From positions 1 through 51,084 of the forward strand of contig JACTVG010000011.1 of the NCBI GenBank assembly GCA_015660965.1: a stretch of DNA of 51,084 nucleotides. Reading direction: 5' to 3'. Below are positions 1 to 8,478 of this stretch, piece after piece. This stretch comes from Methanoregulaceae archaeon (GTDB lineage: Archaea; Halobacteriota; Methanomicrobia; Methanomicrobiales; Methanospirillaceae). Numbering within the stretch: position 1 is the first letter of the stretch; every line of letters starts with the position of its first letter. A program made the position numbers and the translations under genes. Below the pieces are notes generated by a model that worked only from the letters and a program-made list of their open reading frames with translations, did not search any database and was not told the origin of the DNA.

Positions 1-122
1 AGACCTTTTTCGTCAAGGTGCGATCCCATGGTCACGATAGCAACACATGAGTTTCCGTCACCTGAGATGAAGTCTCCTTTGACGAGTGGCCAGCCGCTTA
101 TTGGTGATTTCTTGTTTGCCAT
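1..122 (-). CDS. mtrA: Tetrahydromethanopterin S-methyltransferase subunit A, N-terminal part
   Basis: Only the first ~40 codons lie in the window; the gene runs off the left edge. The translation begins [18 protein letters not shown] and continues with a [18 protein letters not shown] stretch, typical of the MtrA cobamide-binding domain. MtrA carries the corrinoid that accepts the methyl group from methyl-tetrahydromethanopterin and hands it to coenzyme M. It is the fifth gene of the mtrEDCBA order and starts one base after the mtrB stop codon, so it is translationally close-coupled. The C-terminal membrane anchor expected for MtrA lies outside the window. The family call is firm despite the truncation because of the operon context. 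Confidence 0.93.
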   Translation of the reverse strand, partial: MANKKSPISGWPLVKGDFISGDGNSCVAIVTMGSHLDEKG

Positions 123-123
123 A

Positions 124-417
124 TTATCTCACCTTGATCAAGTTGAATGCAACAATTGCTGCAATAACCAATCCAATGGCAAGTCCATACCAGAACGAGT
201 TCATGGTTCCGGCAATTTTGAGCGAATGGTCACGGTTCGGGAACGATGCCAGATAATTGCCCTCTCCGGAGAGCATATTAACCAAGTCATCAGTTACTCC
301 CTCAAGTATTGCTACTTTCTCAATAACCGGTGAGAGCGATTCACCTGCTGTTGTGATAAGTCCAATCATCGGGTCAGCAACAAGTCCGTATTCCGGAAGT
401 ATCTGAATATATGCCAT
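124..417 (-). CDS. mtrB: Tetrahydromethanopterin S-methyltransferase subunit B
   Basis: A 97-residue protein, close to the usual ~100 residues of MtrB. The N-terminal two thirds is hydrophilic (begins [20 protein letters not shown]) and one hydrophobic helix lies at about residues 73-93, followed by a short basic end, so it is a single-pass subunit of the membrane-bound Mtr complex. Mtr couples methyl transfer from methyl-H4MPT to coenzyme M with sodium export. The start immediately follows the mtrC stop codon and mtrA follows one base after its own stop, which fits a tightly packed operon. No catalytic residues are known to me for this subunit. Confidence 0.95.
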   Translation of the reverse strand: MAYIQILPEYGLVADPMIGLITTAGESLSPVIEKVAILEGVTDDLVNMLSGEGNYLASFPNRDHSLKIAGTMNSFWYGLAIGLVIAAIVAFNLIKVR

Positions 418-1275
418 TTAATGTCCCTCCACTTCTGGAATCGGTTTTGCATCAAGCCATGATGCTGCATCGCGTTTGGATAGTCCCATATATTTGCAGT
501 ATGTGTATGCCCAACCGATCAGTCCTATGATAGTCGAAATGATTGCCGATCCAGCAGGGACGAGAGCAAAGGACATGATAGCCGCGACAAACATACTTAA
601 AAATCCACATTCTGCAGCACACATGAGCATACGATCCTGCGTCCAACCCGGTCCAAGACATGCGTTGAACGGGTGCTGAACGGCCAAGGCTCCAAGCAAG
701 AATGCAGTTGCAATCAAACTTCCGCCAATGAAGGTTACTTGGAAGCTGGGAAGTGCAACACCGAGGATCGTAATTGAACCGGTTGTAAGCGAGGTAAATG
801 TAAACCCGCCTGTCATTAGAACTGCGAATCCCATGAGTGTGAAAGCACCCACAACAGCGAGTTCTGTAAGCGATTGGATCATCGCTGGGATCTTCATATT
901 CAAGACCTCATTCGAGAGGTACCCTAGAATCACACCAACGACAACTCCAATAATTAATGCAGCAATTGGTGCTACTATACCAAACTTAGTTGCAAGTAGC
1001 ATCGCGATTACACCGGAACCGAACGAGATCATTCCTGCCGAAGGCACACCAGTACCGATACCGTAACTGCACAACACTTTGATGGTATGACTGCCCCAGA
1101 TGAGTGCACTTACGACTGCAAGTCCACCAAAGAACGAGAACATCTCTGTATTTGTCAACACATTCAGGTAGGACAGGTAGAGACAGACGAGGCTAGCTAC
1201 AATACCTGCAACCATAATCTTGGTGTGCGGGACGCCTCCTTCAACAACTTCAACTTTAACTGTCATTTTCTCCAC
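418..1275 (-). CDS. mtrC: Tetrahydromethanopterin S-methyltransferase subunit C
   Basis: A 285-residue integral membrane protein with about seven to eight hydrophobic helices. The first is near residues 20-40, after a short hydrophilic N-terminus, and the C-terminus is hydrophilic (ends PIPEVEGH). Length and composition match MtrC, which with MtrD and MtrE forms the membrane core of the sodium-translocating methyltransferase. It sits between mtrD (one-base gap upstream) and mtrB (directly abutting), in the standard mtrEDCBA order. The antisense and overlapping frames here are shadows caused by the hydrophobic codon composition. Confidence 0.96.
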   Translation of the reverse strand: MEKMTVKVEVVEGGVPHTKIMVAGIVASLVCLYLSYLNVLTNTEMFSFFGGLAVVSALIWGSHTIKVLCSYGIGTGVPSAGMISFGSGVIAMLLATKFGIVAPIAALIIGVVVGVILGYLSNEVLNMKIPAMIQSLTELAVVGAFTLMGFAVLMTGGFTFTSLTTGSITILGVALPSFQVTFIGGSLIATAFLLGALAVQHPFNACLGPGWTQDRMLMCAAECGFLSMFVAAIMSFALVPAGSAIISTIIGLIGWAYTYCKYMGLSKRDAASWLDAKPIPEVEGH

Positions 1276-1276
1276 C

Positions 1277-2113
1277 TCACATCGTAACGATCAAGATCGC
1301 AACGAACCCACAAAGTGCAGAAGCAGCAGCGGATGCGACAACTGCTCTTGGCCAGCGTTTAAACTTCGGGTCGTGGAAACCTTCGATTGTTCCTGTGATA
1401 TTATATGCAGTCAGCACCGCGTTTACAAGGAATATACCGATAGCAAAAATACCAGCTGCTGATATTGCAATCGGCAGGATTTGTGCTTCGGTTGCTTTCA
1501 TCATTGTGGGTAGCGTCGCTTTGTAGAGGTTCAGGAGCATAATATAGATGATCGTCCCTCCAGCTCCACCAAGAATACCCCCGATGACACCACCAACGAA
1601 TGAGACAAAGGGAAGTCCATGCCCTTCTGTACCCTGGGATTTATATTCAGTTTGTGTGTCACCTGTAATCGGGTCGACTTTGATTTTACCTGATGCCGCC
1701 GGAATGCCCATACCGTAGACGTAAATGAAGTTCACCATCATACAGGTGATCGCCATCATTAGTCCGCCACCGACACCTCCAGTAACGACTGAGACTACAA
1801 GACCTTCTTGCGATGCTGCCCATGCCCCTCCGAATAGTCCGGCGAGTCCTCCACCAGCGGCAAGCATAGCAACACCAGTTGCAATACCAGGGGCTTGCCC
1901 CATTGCAGCCGGCGCACCACCGACTGGGACAAAGTGGACACCGAATCCAACTAGCACACCACCAACAATAATGCCAATGAGTGCCATGAAAGCGAGCCCT
2001 GGAGCAAGTTGCCAGCACGCTCCAATGATAATGAGCAAGAGGACAACACCAACCACCATTGCGGTTGGGTTCAGTGCAGAACCAGCAGCTGGTTTTGCTG
2101 CAACTGCGGTCAT
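1277..2113 (-). CDS. mtrD: Tetrahydromethanopterin S-methyltransferase subunit D
   Basis: A 278-residue, Gly/Ala-rich membrane protein with about six predicted helices. The first follows an alanine-rich N-terminus and covers residues ~17-40; a glycine-rich hairpin stretch (GGGLAGLFGGAW) is near residue 87. MtrD is one of the three multi-spanning subunits of the sodium-pumping Mtr complex. Its start codon overlaps the mtrE stop by four bases (ATGA type), which implies translational coupling. The hydrophilic loop around residues 140-165 is the longest soluble segment. Family length and gene order agree fully with MtrD. Confidence 0.96.
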   Translation of the reverse strand: MTAVAAKPAAGSALNPTAMVVGVVLLLIIIGACWQLAPGLAFMALIGIIVGGVLVGFGVHFVPVGGAPAAMGQAPGIATGVAMLAAGGGLAGLFGGAWAASQEGLVVSVVTGGVGGGLMMAITCMMVNFIYVYGMGIPAASGKIKVDPITGDTQTEYKSQGTEGHGLPFVSFVGGVIGGILGGAGGTIIYIMLLNLYKATLPTMMKATEAQILPIAISAAGIFAIGIFLVNAVLTAYNITGTIEGFHDPKFKRWPRAVVASAAASALCGFVAILIVTM

Positions 2114-3009
2114 GATTTTGCCTCCTCTGGTTTAGCATACGGTCCGTAGGTCTTACGGCCCCAGACCTCAATGTACCGGTCGATGATTGTAAAGACAAGA
2201 ATCATCAAAACACCAATGATAATTGCTCCCCAACCGGCACTGATGTTTTCAAAGAGAATAGTACGCCAAAGTTCAAGGAATACAATCAATCCAAAACAGA
2301 CACCAGATGCGGGACCACCAAGCTTAGCAGTGAAGAACCCATTATCAAGTGAGTTTCGTTCACCCGCTTCAGCATAACGGACGATGTTCCCTGATTGCGC
2401 AATTGGGACACCTGCACCGAACTTCTGGTTCTGGTACTGGCGTTCTTTGCCGTAGTAGGGGTTACCCGTTGCTGAGCCTGCAGCGCCAAGGGCGATACCC
2501 CACACAAAACCGAGAAGTGGTAGTGGGAATGGGTGCCCGAGGGCAGCGTTCATCAGGTAACAGAGGGTGACGGTACAGAAAATGGCGATAAAGGCATGTG
2601 CCATAGTCACTGTTGTCATTGACTTCAATATGTCCACGTAAATCGGCTGCCCAAATTTCTTTAGACTTGCCGTTCTGCCAACGTAGGCAGTAGTTGCGTA
2701 GACTCCTTGGACAAAAACTGCAAGAACAGAGCCGAGTACGATCGCAAGGACCGCATTCAACTGCATTGCCATGAAGGACCATGCAAGCCCGGCGCCTAAT
2801 ACGATCCACAGCCCATATGCTGGGGGTTCACCGGCAATTGCTTTATTGAAGATACGGTGTATGTAACCCATCTGTGGGGCGAGTTGAACCTGTGAGTTCG
2901 GGTCTCCTTGAGACCCAATGTTGGACTCAGTATCTTCCGCAGCACCGGCTACGGCGGCAAGAGCTCCTATCAAAGCAGTAATTCCAATGCCAAATACAAT
3001 ATTGTTCAT
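2110..3009 (-). CDS. mtrE: Tetrahydromethanopterin S-methyltransferase subunit E
   Basis: First gene of the mtr operon, 299 residues. An N-terminal hydrophobic helix (residues ~5-24) is followed by a soluble loop containing GSQGDPNSQVQLAPQMGYIH. Several more membrane helices come next, then a second long loop with the NPYYGKERQYQNQ segment near residue 190. This arrangement is characteristic of MtrE. With MtrC and MtrD it forms the sodium-translocating membrane part of methyl-H4MPT:coenzyme M methyltransferase. A purine-rich ribosome binding site (GGGAGGAGG, read on the minus strand) lies just before the start codon. The likely promoter is about 105-120 bases upstream. Confidence 0.96.
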   Translation of the reverse strand: MNNIVFGIGITALIGALAAVAGAAEDTESNIGSQGDPNSQVQLAPQMGYIHRIFNKAIAGEPPAYGLWIVLGAGLAWSFMAMQLNAVLAIVLGSVLAVFVQGVYATTAYVGRTASLKKFGQPIYVDILKSMTTVTMAHAFIAIFCTVTLCYLMNAALGHPFPLPLLGFVWGIALGAAGSATGNPYYGKERQYQNQKFGAGVPIAQSGNIVRYAEAGERNSLDNGFFTAKLGGPASGVCFGLIVFLELWRTILFENISAGWGAIIIGVLMILVFTIIDRYIEVWGRKTYGPYAKPEEAKS

Positions 3010-3113
3010 TTAGCCTCCTCCCTGCGTGCTTAAGAGTGCACGAGAGTATTCAAAATGCAATGCCACGCACATCGAGTTAAAACTCTTTGTGGTCATTCTA
3101 AAATTGGCTTGTA

Positions 3114-3131
3114 CTTAATTAAAAGGTTTCG
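3114..3131 (-). promoter_or_regulatory. Candidate BRE/TATA promoter of the mtr operon
   Basis: Read on the minus strand the sequence is CGAAACCTTTTAATTAAG. This matches the archaeal layout of a purine/A-rich BRE (CGAAA), two bases, then a T/A-rich TATA-like box. It lies ~105 bases before the mtrE start, so transcription would begin near 3090 with an ~80-base leader. A second AT box (TTTTATAAAA within a GGCC-flanked near-palindrome, 3163-3182) lies further upstream and is an alternative. Pattern-based only. Confidence 0.4.
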
Positions 3132-3222
3132 AAACGAAATTTTGCAAATCGCAATTAAATCAGGCCGTTTTATAAAAGGGCCAAAAATTGAAGAATTTAA
3201 CACAGGTAAATTTACTTTAATT

Positions 3223-3263
3223 AAAAAAAAGTTTAGTTGATGTTATTTTACCGGATTAACTAG
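3223..3263 (-). repeat. Degenerate copy of the mcrA 3' end and terminator
   Basis: This 41-base segment aligns without gaps to 10608-10648, which is the last codons, stop codon and oligo-T terminator of mcrA. I count 35 of 41 matches by eye. In the mcrA reading frame it would read L-V-N-P-V-K-stop against L-I-I-P-A-R-stop. The similarity fades quickly further into the coding region. It may be a leftover of a duplicated mcrA/mrtA end or a recombination scar. Chance is less likely but not excluded, because eight of the matches are in an A-run. Confidence 0.45.
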
Positions 3264-3404
3264 GAAAACTTCAAAGTGGCTTTCGACAGAATTTGAGATT
3301 GATCATCCTCGTCCATTGAAAAGAATACAACTTCAGGGTCGATTTCTGCAATACAAAAAAAAATCCTATATAGAGTTACATGTCATGCAATTCAAAGTTT
3401 CAAA

Positions 3405-3656
3405 TTATTTCGATTCTATTTTTAAGTGTTCGCACCCTTCGCTTTCTTGCATATCCGCTCTGTTTGTTAATGTTCCGAGCATACAAGGTGTGATAAGTTT
3501 CCCACACATAACATGAATATCCGTATTACCATTCGATGTAGGTTCATAAGTTAATATGAAATCATCTTGATTAGACAAAGCGGATAATAACATTTTTGTC
3601 AATTTTTCAATTAATTGGTTTTGAATTTTTTTCCGGCGAGGGTTTTTTGGTTTCAT
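3405..3656 (-). CDS. Hypothetical small protein, 83 residues
   Basis: Unrecognised. Starting at the ATG at 3656 the protein is 83 residues; a TTG three codons earlier is the alternative. The N-terminus is strongly basic (KPKNPRRKKIQNQ). An amphipathic helix-like segment, a strand-rich middle (DDFILTYEPTSNGNTDIHVM) and a cysteine-bearing tail with three Cys at ~52, 59 and 75 follow. The composition looks protein-like rather than random, but no good ribosome binding site is visible. It lies 173 bases downstream of the radical SAM gene on the same strand, so co-transcription or a substrate relationship is possible but unproven. Confidence 0.4.
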   Translation of the reverse strand: MKPKNPRRKKIQNQLIEKLTKMLLSALSNQDDFILTYEPTSNGNTDIHVMCGKLITPCMLGTLTNRADMQESEGCEHLKIESK

Positions 3657-3829
3657 AATAGACAATACATCATTTGTAATGAAAATATTTTCATCTATTT
3701 TTTTTTAGAAATTGTATGTAAAATTTGAGGGTCAATTAAACGAAACTTTGCGAAAACAAATCTAAAATGATGCAGACAATATGGTGCTAACCAATTTCTT
3801 TGGGAATAGCAAGAACAGAATATGAAATT

Positions 3830-4990
3830 CTACTTTGCAACGATCTTTTGTATTATTGTCATGATTCCTGGTTTAGCAGCTTTCCTAACTTTTGTTTGAA
3901 AGGTAGTCATTTCTATCATAGGCGATTCGAACATCTCTTTATTGAGTCGTTCAGTTATTTCATTGAAGATCCTCTTATAGGCAGTGCAGTATGGGTCGAC
4001 ACCTTTTATTTCACCACCACCAGTAGGTGCAATTGCATTGTAGGGACATCCGCCTCGACAATATTTGATGTGGGGGCAGTCCTTACATTCCCGATCCACG
4101 TACTCCTTAAATTGTTGCATAAGTTTCCCAGCGTTAGATTGGGCAAGATCTTCCTTGCTTGGATGGTCCTTCACATTGCCCATAATATATTCTGGCATAC
4201 CTACAAACCGATAGCATGGGTATATACTTCCATCCGGTCCAACCGCAAAGGTGTTCCCCATACAATCCACGAATGTGCAAACTGAACCCCGACGGGTGAA
4301 CACACATCTGCACAAGTCGTTAATATTCATAACTTCAATCTCACCCAAGTGTTCCAGATATTTATCCAGAAGATACACTAACAAATCTCCATACTCTTCT
4401 GGATCAAGTGCCCATTGCTTGGGATTTTCATTACGTAAAGATGGTAATGCGGGATGCAATTTAAGTGTTAAATCATTTTCTAGGAAATAATTGAATATAT
4501 CTTCCCTAAATTTTACAGAATACGAGGTGAAGGTGCAGATGAATCTTACATTTAGACCATGAGCCTTGGCAATTTCATAACCCCGCATGGTCTTCTCATA
4601 GTATCCGTTCCCTCTCTGCAGATCATTAAGTTCTTGAGGGCCATCTATACTGGACCCGATGGGAACATTATACTCAGCGAATATTTGGGCTAGTTCCGGG
4701 GTAAGTTTCCAAAGATTGGTTTGGATAGCAAATTCTGGTTTCAGATGACTTAGCCCCTCTGAAAGTAAAGGTAATGCCTTCCGATAAAAATCAGCACCAG
4801 CGAGAAGGGGTTCCCCGCCATGGAAGGTAAAGGTGACCCGATCTTCCCGGAAATTCTTAAGCCATTCAACCACATCTTTGATAGTTTCAATGCTCATGAT
4901 TGGAGATCCCTCCTCAGAACTCCAACAGTAACTACAATGAGAAGGACAGCCTAAAGTCGGTATTAACATTATATGAAAGGCATTTTTCAT
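3830..4990 (-). CDS. Radical SAM/SPASM peptide-modifying-type enzyme
   Basis: A 386-residue radical SAM protein. Cys15, Cys19 and Cys22 form the CX3CX2C cluster-binding motif (GCPSHCSYCW), followed by the GGEP motif near residue 60. A C-terminal SPASM-type region holds further cysteines: CRCVFTRR, the VCTFVDC segment, YPCYRF, then CKDCPHIKYCRGGCPYNA and a last Cys. This is the architecture of anaerobic sulfatase maturases and of enzymes that modify ribosomal peptides. I recall a methanogen-specific peptide-modifying subfamily of this type, but cannot verify membership. No obvious Cys-rich precursor gene lies immediately upstream; the 83-residue ORF downstream is the nearest small gene. The substrate is unknown. 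Confidence 0.85.
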   Translation of the reverse strand: MKNAFHIMLIPTLGCPSHCSYCWSSEEGSPIMSIETIKDVVEWLKNFREDRVTFTFHGGEPLLAGADFYRKALPLLSEGLSHLKPEFAIQTNLWKLTPELAQIFAEYNVPIGSSIDGPQELNDLQRGNGYYEKTMRGYEIAKAHGLNVRFICTFTSYSVKFREDIFNYFLENDLTLKLHPALPSLRNENPKQWALDPEEYGDLLVYLLDKYLEHLGEIEVMNINDLCRCVFTRRGSVCTFVDCMGNTFAVGPDGSIYPCYRFVGMPEYIMGNVKDHPSKEDLAQSNAGKLMQQFKEYVDRECKDCPHIKYCRGGCPYNAIAPTGGGEIKGVDPYCTAYKRIFNEITERLNKEMFESPMIEMTTFQTKVRKAAKPGIMTIIQKIVAK

Positions 4991-5238
4991 AGCAACGTTT
5001 CTTAACCTTCTTTATCTCTTAAGTTTATCTAGTAATCCACATTTCGCGGTAAACTATGTAAAATATACTGTGTTTCATATCCTTTTATACGGCAAAATAC
5101 ACGGATTATCGCTCTATAATTAGTAATTATGGTATTCTACGTTTCTACTCTGATGAAATTAGAGCAGGTAAAAACGGTTTAATGTATCAGAACCTATTAT
5201 ACCATATTTTTCTAGAATTATTGGAGGTATTAACAATC

Positions 5239-5685
5239 ATGCAAATAGAATTGAAATCGATTGGTTTTGTTCATTCTATTTATAAAGAAAAGAAGGATGC
5301 ACCCCACCAGGGAAGATTCTCAGACACAGTATCGGAAATTGTTATTGATGAACAATATCTCCCCGGACTCAAAGATCTCGAAACCCAAAAACACATCATA
5401 GTGCTCTCATGGTTTGATCGTGCTGACAGGACGGCACTTACTGCAATTCCCCCACATAATCCTGTTGAGCATGGCGTTTTTGCAACTCGTTCACCAAACC
5501 GCCCCAATCCAATTGGGTTTTCGGTTGTTGAACTAATCGGACGTGAAGGAAGAACACTGCATGTACGTGGCTTAGATGCTCTTGATAACACCCCAGTGAT
5601 TGATATAAAACCGTATTCACCGGATATCGATTGCGTTCAAGGTGGCAAGGTTAGACGATCCAATTCTCTCCCTAATCATCAATGA
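5239..5685 (+). CDS. trmO: TrmO/TsaA-type tRNA (t6A37) N6-methyltransferase
   Basis: A 148-residue protein of the TsaA/TrmO (VirR/YaeB) family. It shows the N-terminal beta-strand GFVHSIYKEKKDAPHQG, a VLSWFDRAD segment near residue 57, and the family signature GVFATRSPNRPNPIGFSVVE at about residues 80-99. It ends with a LDALDNTPVIDIKPYSPDID motif. Members methylate the N6 of threonylcarbamoyladenosine-37 in tRNA using S-adenosylmethionine. The start was chosen at 5239 because a TTGGAGGT ribosome binding site lies at 5221-5228. An upstream in-frame ATG at 5182 would add 19 unconserved residues and swallow that site. Archaeal members may act on other substrates. Confidence 0.88.
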   Translation: MQIELKSIGFVHSIYKEKKDAPHQGRFSDTVSEIVIDEQYLPGLKDLETQKHIIVLSWFDRADRTALTAIPPHNPVEHGVFATRSPNRPNPIGFSVVELIGREGRTLHVRGLDALDNTPVIDIKPYSPDIDCVQGGKVRRSNSLPNHQ

Positions 5686-5724
5686 CCGGAAATAATTTTT
5701 ATACTTGTTGAGGAGATGGACAGT

Positions 5725-6564
5725 GTGAATGCGACAATACTATTTGAAAATACAAAGCCTGACTCAACGGGTTATATTGTTGATAACGGCCTTTCGATAT
5801 TAGTTGAGAAGAACGGTAAACAAATACTCTACGACACTGGTAAGAATGATGGACTTTTAAAGAACGCGGCAGCACTCGGTGTTGATCTTGGTATTGTTGA
5901 TGCGGTTGTGATTTCTCACGGGCATAATGATCACACCGGTGGACTTATGGGTTTTTTGCAGGTCAATAACAATGCACAGATCTATTTAAAAAGAGATGCA
6001 CTAACCCCCCTTTTCGTAAAAACACCGAAGATTGAGAAGAACATAAGCACCAATTCACGGGTACTTTTAAAATATTCAGGTAGATTCACGTTTGTTGATA
6101 CAATTACAAAAATTGGTGAGGGTATATTCATTGTACCTGATATCAAGAGACTCTATCCTATTCCTTCGGTAAACCGAATTCTTTTTTCAGGAAAGAATGG
6201 GACAATCGTTAACGACAAATTTGAACATGAACTATTCATGATTATAAAAGAGAATAACCATCTTGTTATCTTTACTGGATGTGGTCATACCGGTGTTCAA
6301 AATATTATTACTACCGCAAAGGACGTATGTTTAGGAACAAAAATTAAAGCCGTGATTGGAGGATTCCATTATGAGTCCCCGAGTATCAAAGGCTGTCAAG
6401 AACCCAAAGAAAATATTGAGGGTGCAGCAAGATGGATCCTTCAGGAGGGTATCGAGAAAATCTATACTGGCCACTGTACAGGTTCATCGGGCTATAGTAT
6501 CATGAAACCGATACTAAAAGATCGGATTAAAAGAATAACTACTGGCATGAAGATAACCATCTAA
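5725..6564 (+). CDS. Metallo-beta-lactamase-fold hydrolase (COG1237-like)
   Basis: About 279 residues. The metal-binding motif SHGHNDHTGG occurs near residue 71, with later His residues in FTGCGHTGVQN, GGFHYESP and YTGHCTGSSG, as expected for the MBL fold. The family is annotated as a 7,8-dihydropterin-6-yl-methyl-4-(beta-D-ribofuranosyl)aminobenzene-phosphate synthase-like group. That name suggests methanopterin chemistry but is weakly supported. I chose the GTG at 5725 because GAGGAG (5709-5714) is correctly spaced for it; the ATG at 5716 would touch the ribosome binding site. It follows the trmO-like gene on the same strand by 39 bases and may be co-transcribed. Confidence 0.8.
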   Translation: MNATILFENTKPDSTGYIVDNGLSILVEKNGKQILYDTGKNDGLLKNAAALGVDLGIVDAVVISHGHNDHTGGLMGFLQVNNNAQIYLKRDALTPLFVKTPKIEKNISTNSRVLLKYSGRFTFVDTITKIGEGIFIVPDIKRLYPIPSVNRILFSGKNGTIVNDKFEHELFMIIKENNHLVIFTGCGHTGVQNIITTAKDVCLGTKIKAVIGGFHYESPSIKGCQEPKENIEGAARWILQEGIEKIYTGHCTGSSGYSIMKPILKDRIKRITTGMKITI

Positions 6565-6648
6565 TGTTCAATTATTTCGAGTTCTAGCTACAGGTAGTAT
6601 AACCTGTAAAACAACTAATCGCTTGTACTAACCCATTCAACTGTTTTG

Positions 6649-8250
6649 TTATGCGAGACTCCTTCGTTCTTCCTCATTTAGAATCGCCAGCACATCCGCT
6701 GTCTTTCCTATTTGAATAATTTTACCTCCTCGCATTAACGCAACCCGGTCGCAAATGTCTCGTACAAAGTCCATGTCATGAGAAACCACGATAAATGTCT
6801 CTTCAGACTCATCACGAGCATGCAGAATCGACTGCTTCACATCCTGTTTCGTGATCGGATCCATAGTGCCAGTTGGCTCATCAAGTATGACAATAGTTGG
6901 TTCATGAATGAGTACCTGTGCGAGAGCGACTCTGTGTCGTTCCCCATTACTTAGTTCACCAGGATATCGGTTCAGAATTTCTTTTGATTTCTCATCTGTG
7001 AATCCTGCCATACCTAGTGTATTGATTGCCTTTCGCTTTGCGAGTTCTTTGGGGAATTCCAATCCAATCGCATCGGTGAGATTGTCGAGCACCGTACGGT
7101 GTGGATAAAGATCATATTCCTGGTGTAGGAGACCGATGTATTCCTTTGCTCTCCCTCTTTGATCAATGCCAGGTTTGGTCATGTCAATCCAATCATCACC
7201 AATCCGGACATTCATTTCACCAGTTGTCGGTTCGATAATTCCGGCCATCATTCGAGAAAGCGTTGTCTTTCCAGAACCGCTCTTGCCGATGATTCCGAAG
7301 ATTTCTTTCTGTACGACATCAAAAGTAACAACGTTCACTGCTTTTACAACGCCACGATCGACCGAGAAGTAGCGCTTGGAAACATCCCTCGCTACTAGTA
7401 CTTTCTCACCAAATCCCTGAACATTTGTGTATGCCTCATTAGACTGATCCCTCACAAAAGAACGGATAACGTTGACTGGGGGGCCGATCTTTGCAATCTG
7501 GCCATCAACAAGGAGAATAGCCCGGTCTGCCATGGCCTCAATTACATTGGAGAAGTGCGATGTCACAACCATGCCCATTTTATTCTTTTTTGCCGCTTCT
7601 GTGAGCATGGTATGAACCAATCGTGCTGTTTCAGGGTCGAGTGTACCTGTGGGTTCATCAGCAAAAAGCATAGCCGGATTCTTGGCAAGTTGTCGAGCGA
7701 GTACAACCCGTTGTTTCTCACCGCCAGAAAGGTCGCGAGCAATGTGCATCATCCGATGCGAGAGTTTTACCTGATCGATCAGGTCGGCAGCACGATTAAT
7801 GGCGTGTTCTGTAGGATAATCAATATCATCGAGCGCATGAAGCACATTCTCTATCACCCTATCATTACCGTAGAGAGCGAATGTTCGCTGGAACATAATT
7901 GCAGTCCGTTGCATAACCCTGGATTTCATCCCGTCGTTCTGCTCGTCCCAAAGATCAACATCAGTTGCGATAAGGTTGCTCCCGCACTTTGGACATTTCT
8001 TTCCAACACGACTCGGTACATCTGTGTAATCACACTTGTTGCAGACAGCAACATGATAGATGACTGAGCCTTGTGTCGGCGGCTGTTCGATACCCCTAAG
8101 TAGGTGCATGAGCACACTTTTTCCCGCACCGCTCCTGCCAATCACGCCGATGATTTCACCTTCCGGTATTTCGAATGACACGTTATTGAGAACTCTGGTG
8201 CTGTCAAAGTCCATGCAGAGATTGTTCACGGTGATGAATGGCAATGGCAT
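6649..8250 (-). CDS. atwA: Methyl-coenzyme M reductase system component A2 (activation ATPase)
   Basis: A protein of ~533 residues with two complete ABC ATPase domains. The first Walker A is [14 protein letters not shown] (~residue 35), with signature LSGGEKQR and Walker [11 protein letters not shown]. The second Walker A is [14 protein letters not shown] (~320), with signature LSNGERHR and Walker [10 protein letters not shown]. Inserted in the first domain are two CXXC pairs (CNKCDY...CPKCGS), a zinc-finger-like feature typical of component A2. The protein drives ATP-dependent reductive activation of the nickel cofactor F430 of MCR. ATG at 8250 has GAGTGA spaced eight bases upstream; a GTG at 8262 would add four residues. 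Only 12-24 bases separate it from the small DUF5320-like gene, so the two are likely one transcript. Confidence 0.93.
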   Translation of the reverse strand: MPLPFITVNNLCMDFDSTRVLNNVSFEIPEGEIIGVIGRSGAGKSVLMHLLRGIEQPPTQGSVIYHVAVCNKCDYTDVPSRVGKKCPKCGSNLIATDVDLWDEQNDGMKSRVMQRTAIMFQRTFALYGNDRVIENVLHALDDIDYPTEHAINRAADLIDQVKLSHRMMHIARDLSGGEKQRVVLARQLAKNPAMLFADEPTGTLDPETARLVHTMLTEAAKKNKMGMVVTSHFSNVIEAMADRAILLVDGQIAKIGPPVNVIRSFVRDQSNEAYTNVQGFGEKVLVARDVSKRYFSVDRGVVKAVNVVTFDVVQKEIFGIIGKSGSGKTTLSRMMAGIIEPTTGEMNVRIGDDWIDMTKPGIDQRGRAKEYIGLLHQEYDLYPHRTVLDNLTDAIGLEFPKELAKRKAINTLGMAGFTDEKSKEILNRYPGELSNGERHRVALAQVLIHEPTIVILDEPTGTMDPITKQDVKQSILHARDESEETFIVVSHDMDFVRDICDRVALMRGGKIIQIGKTADVLAILNEEERRSLA

Positions 8251-8274
8251 GGTTTCAGTCACTCTATACTATGT

Positions 8275-8421
8275 TTATTTAGCACGAGATTCTTCGTTCA
8301 ATAGCGAATCGGCATTTTGTGTATGACGCCGGCATTCATTAGTGCCATTTTTGCAAGGTCCTAGACCTCGTCCGACAATTCTTCCTCGTTTTAATGGTCC
8401 GGTTCCGTCAAAGTTCGGCAT
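8275..8421 (-). CDS. DUF5320-type small protein
   Basis: 48 residues. It opens with MPNFDGTGPLKRGRIVGRGL followed by GPCKN, the Gly-rich FDGTGP...GRGLGPC signature of small proteins commonly found beside DUF134 regulators and nitrogenase-cofactor-like genes in archaea. Two cysteines (CKNGTNEC) could bind metal. I use the ATG at 8421 because CGGAGTGAT sits four to five bases upstream; an open frame reaching to 8499 includes the promoter repeat and is not credible. It directly precedes atwA, linking a small metal-related protein to MCR activation. Function is unknown. The promoter contains the 23-bp repeat described at 8456-8478. Confidence 0.75.
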   Translation of the reverse strand: MPNFDGTGPLKRGRIVGRGLGPCKNGTNECRRHTQNADSLLNEESRAK

Positions 8422-8455
8422 TTTTATCACTCCGTACATTGGATCAATATGATCA

Positions 8456-8478
8456 ATAATTACACATATGCGCATAAA
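8456..8478 (-). promoter_or_regulatory. Operator-like 23-bp repeat, copy 1 (upstream of DUF5320-atwA)
   Basis: ATAATTACACATATGCGCAT plus AAA, identical to 9755-9777. It contains the perfect 10-bp palindrome TATGCGCATA. It lies 35 bases before the start codon at 8421, where a promoter or operator would be expected. The second copy is 30 bases before another start codon in the same orientation, so a shared transcription factor site or promoter element is the simplest reading. Confidence 0.65.

Larger units (their letters stand above)
3010..3404. other. 395-bp gap between mtrE and the next gene
   Basis: It holds the mtr promoter candidate, an AT-rich segment, a GGCC-bounded near-palindrome at 3163-3182, and the short mcrA-3'-end look-alike at 3223-3263. 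An open frame at 3055-3240 on the plus strand has no ribosome binding site, an atypical composition and overlaps the promoter, so I do not call it a gene. No RNA gene is evident. Confidence 0.6.

Noticed and set aside
3055-3240. 61-codon open frame on the plus strand upstream of mtr
   Set aside because: It lies across the mtr promoter and the mcrA-end-like repeat, has no ribosome binding site and an atypical composition.
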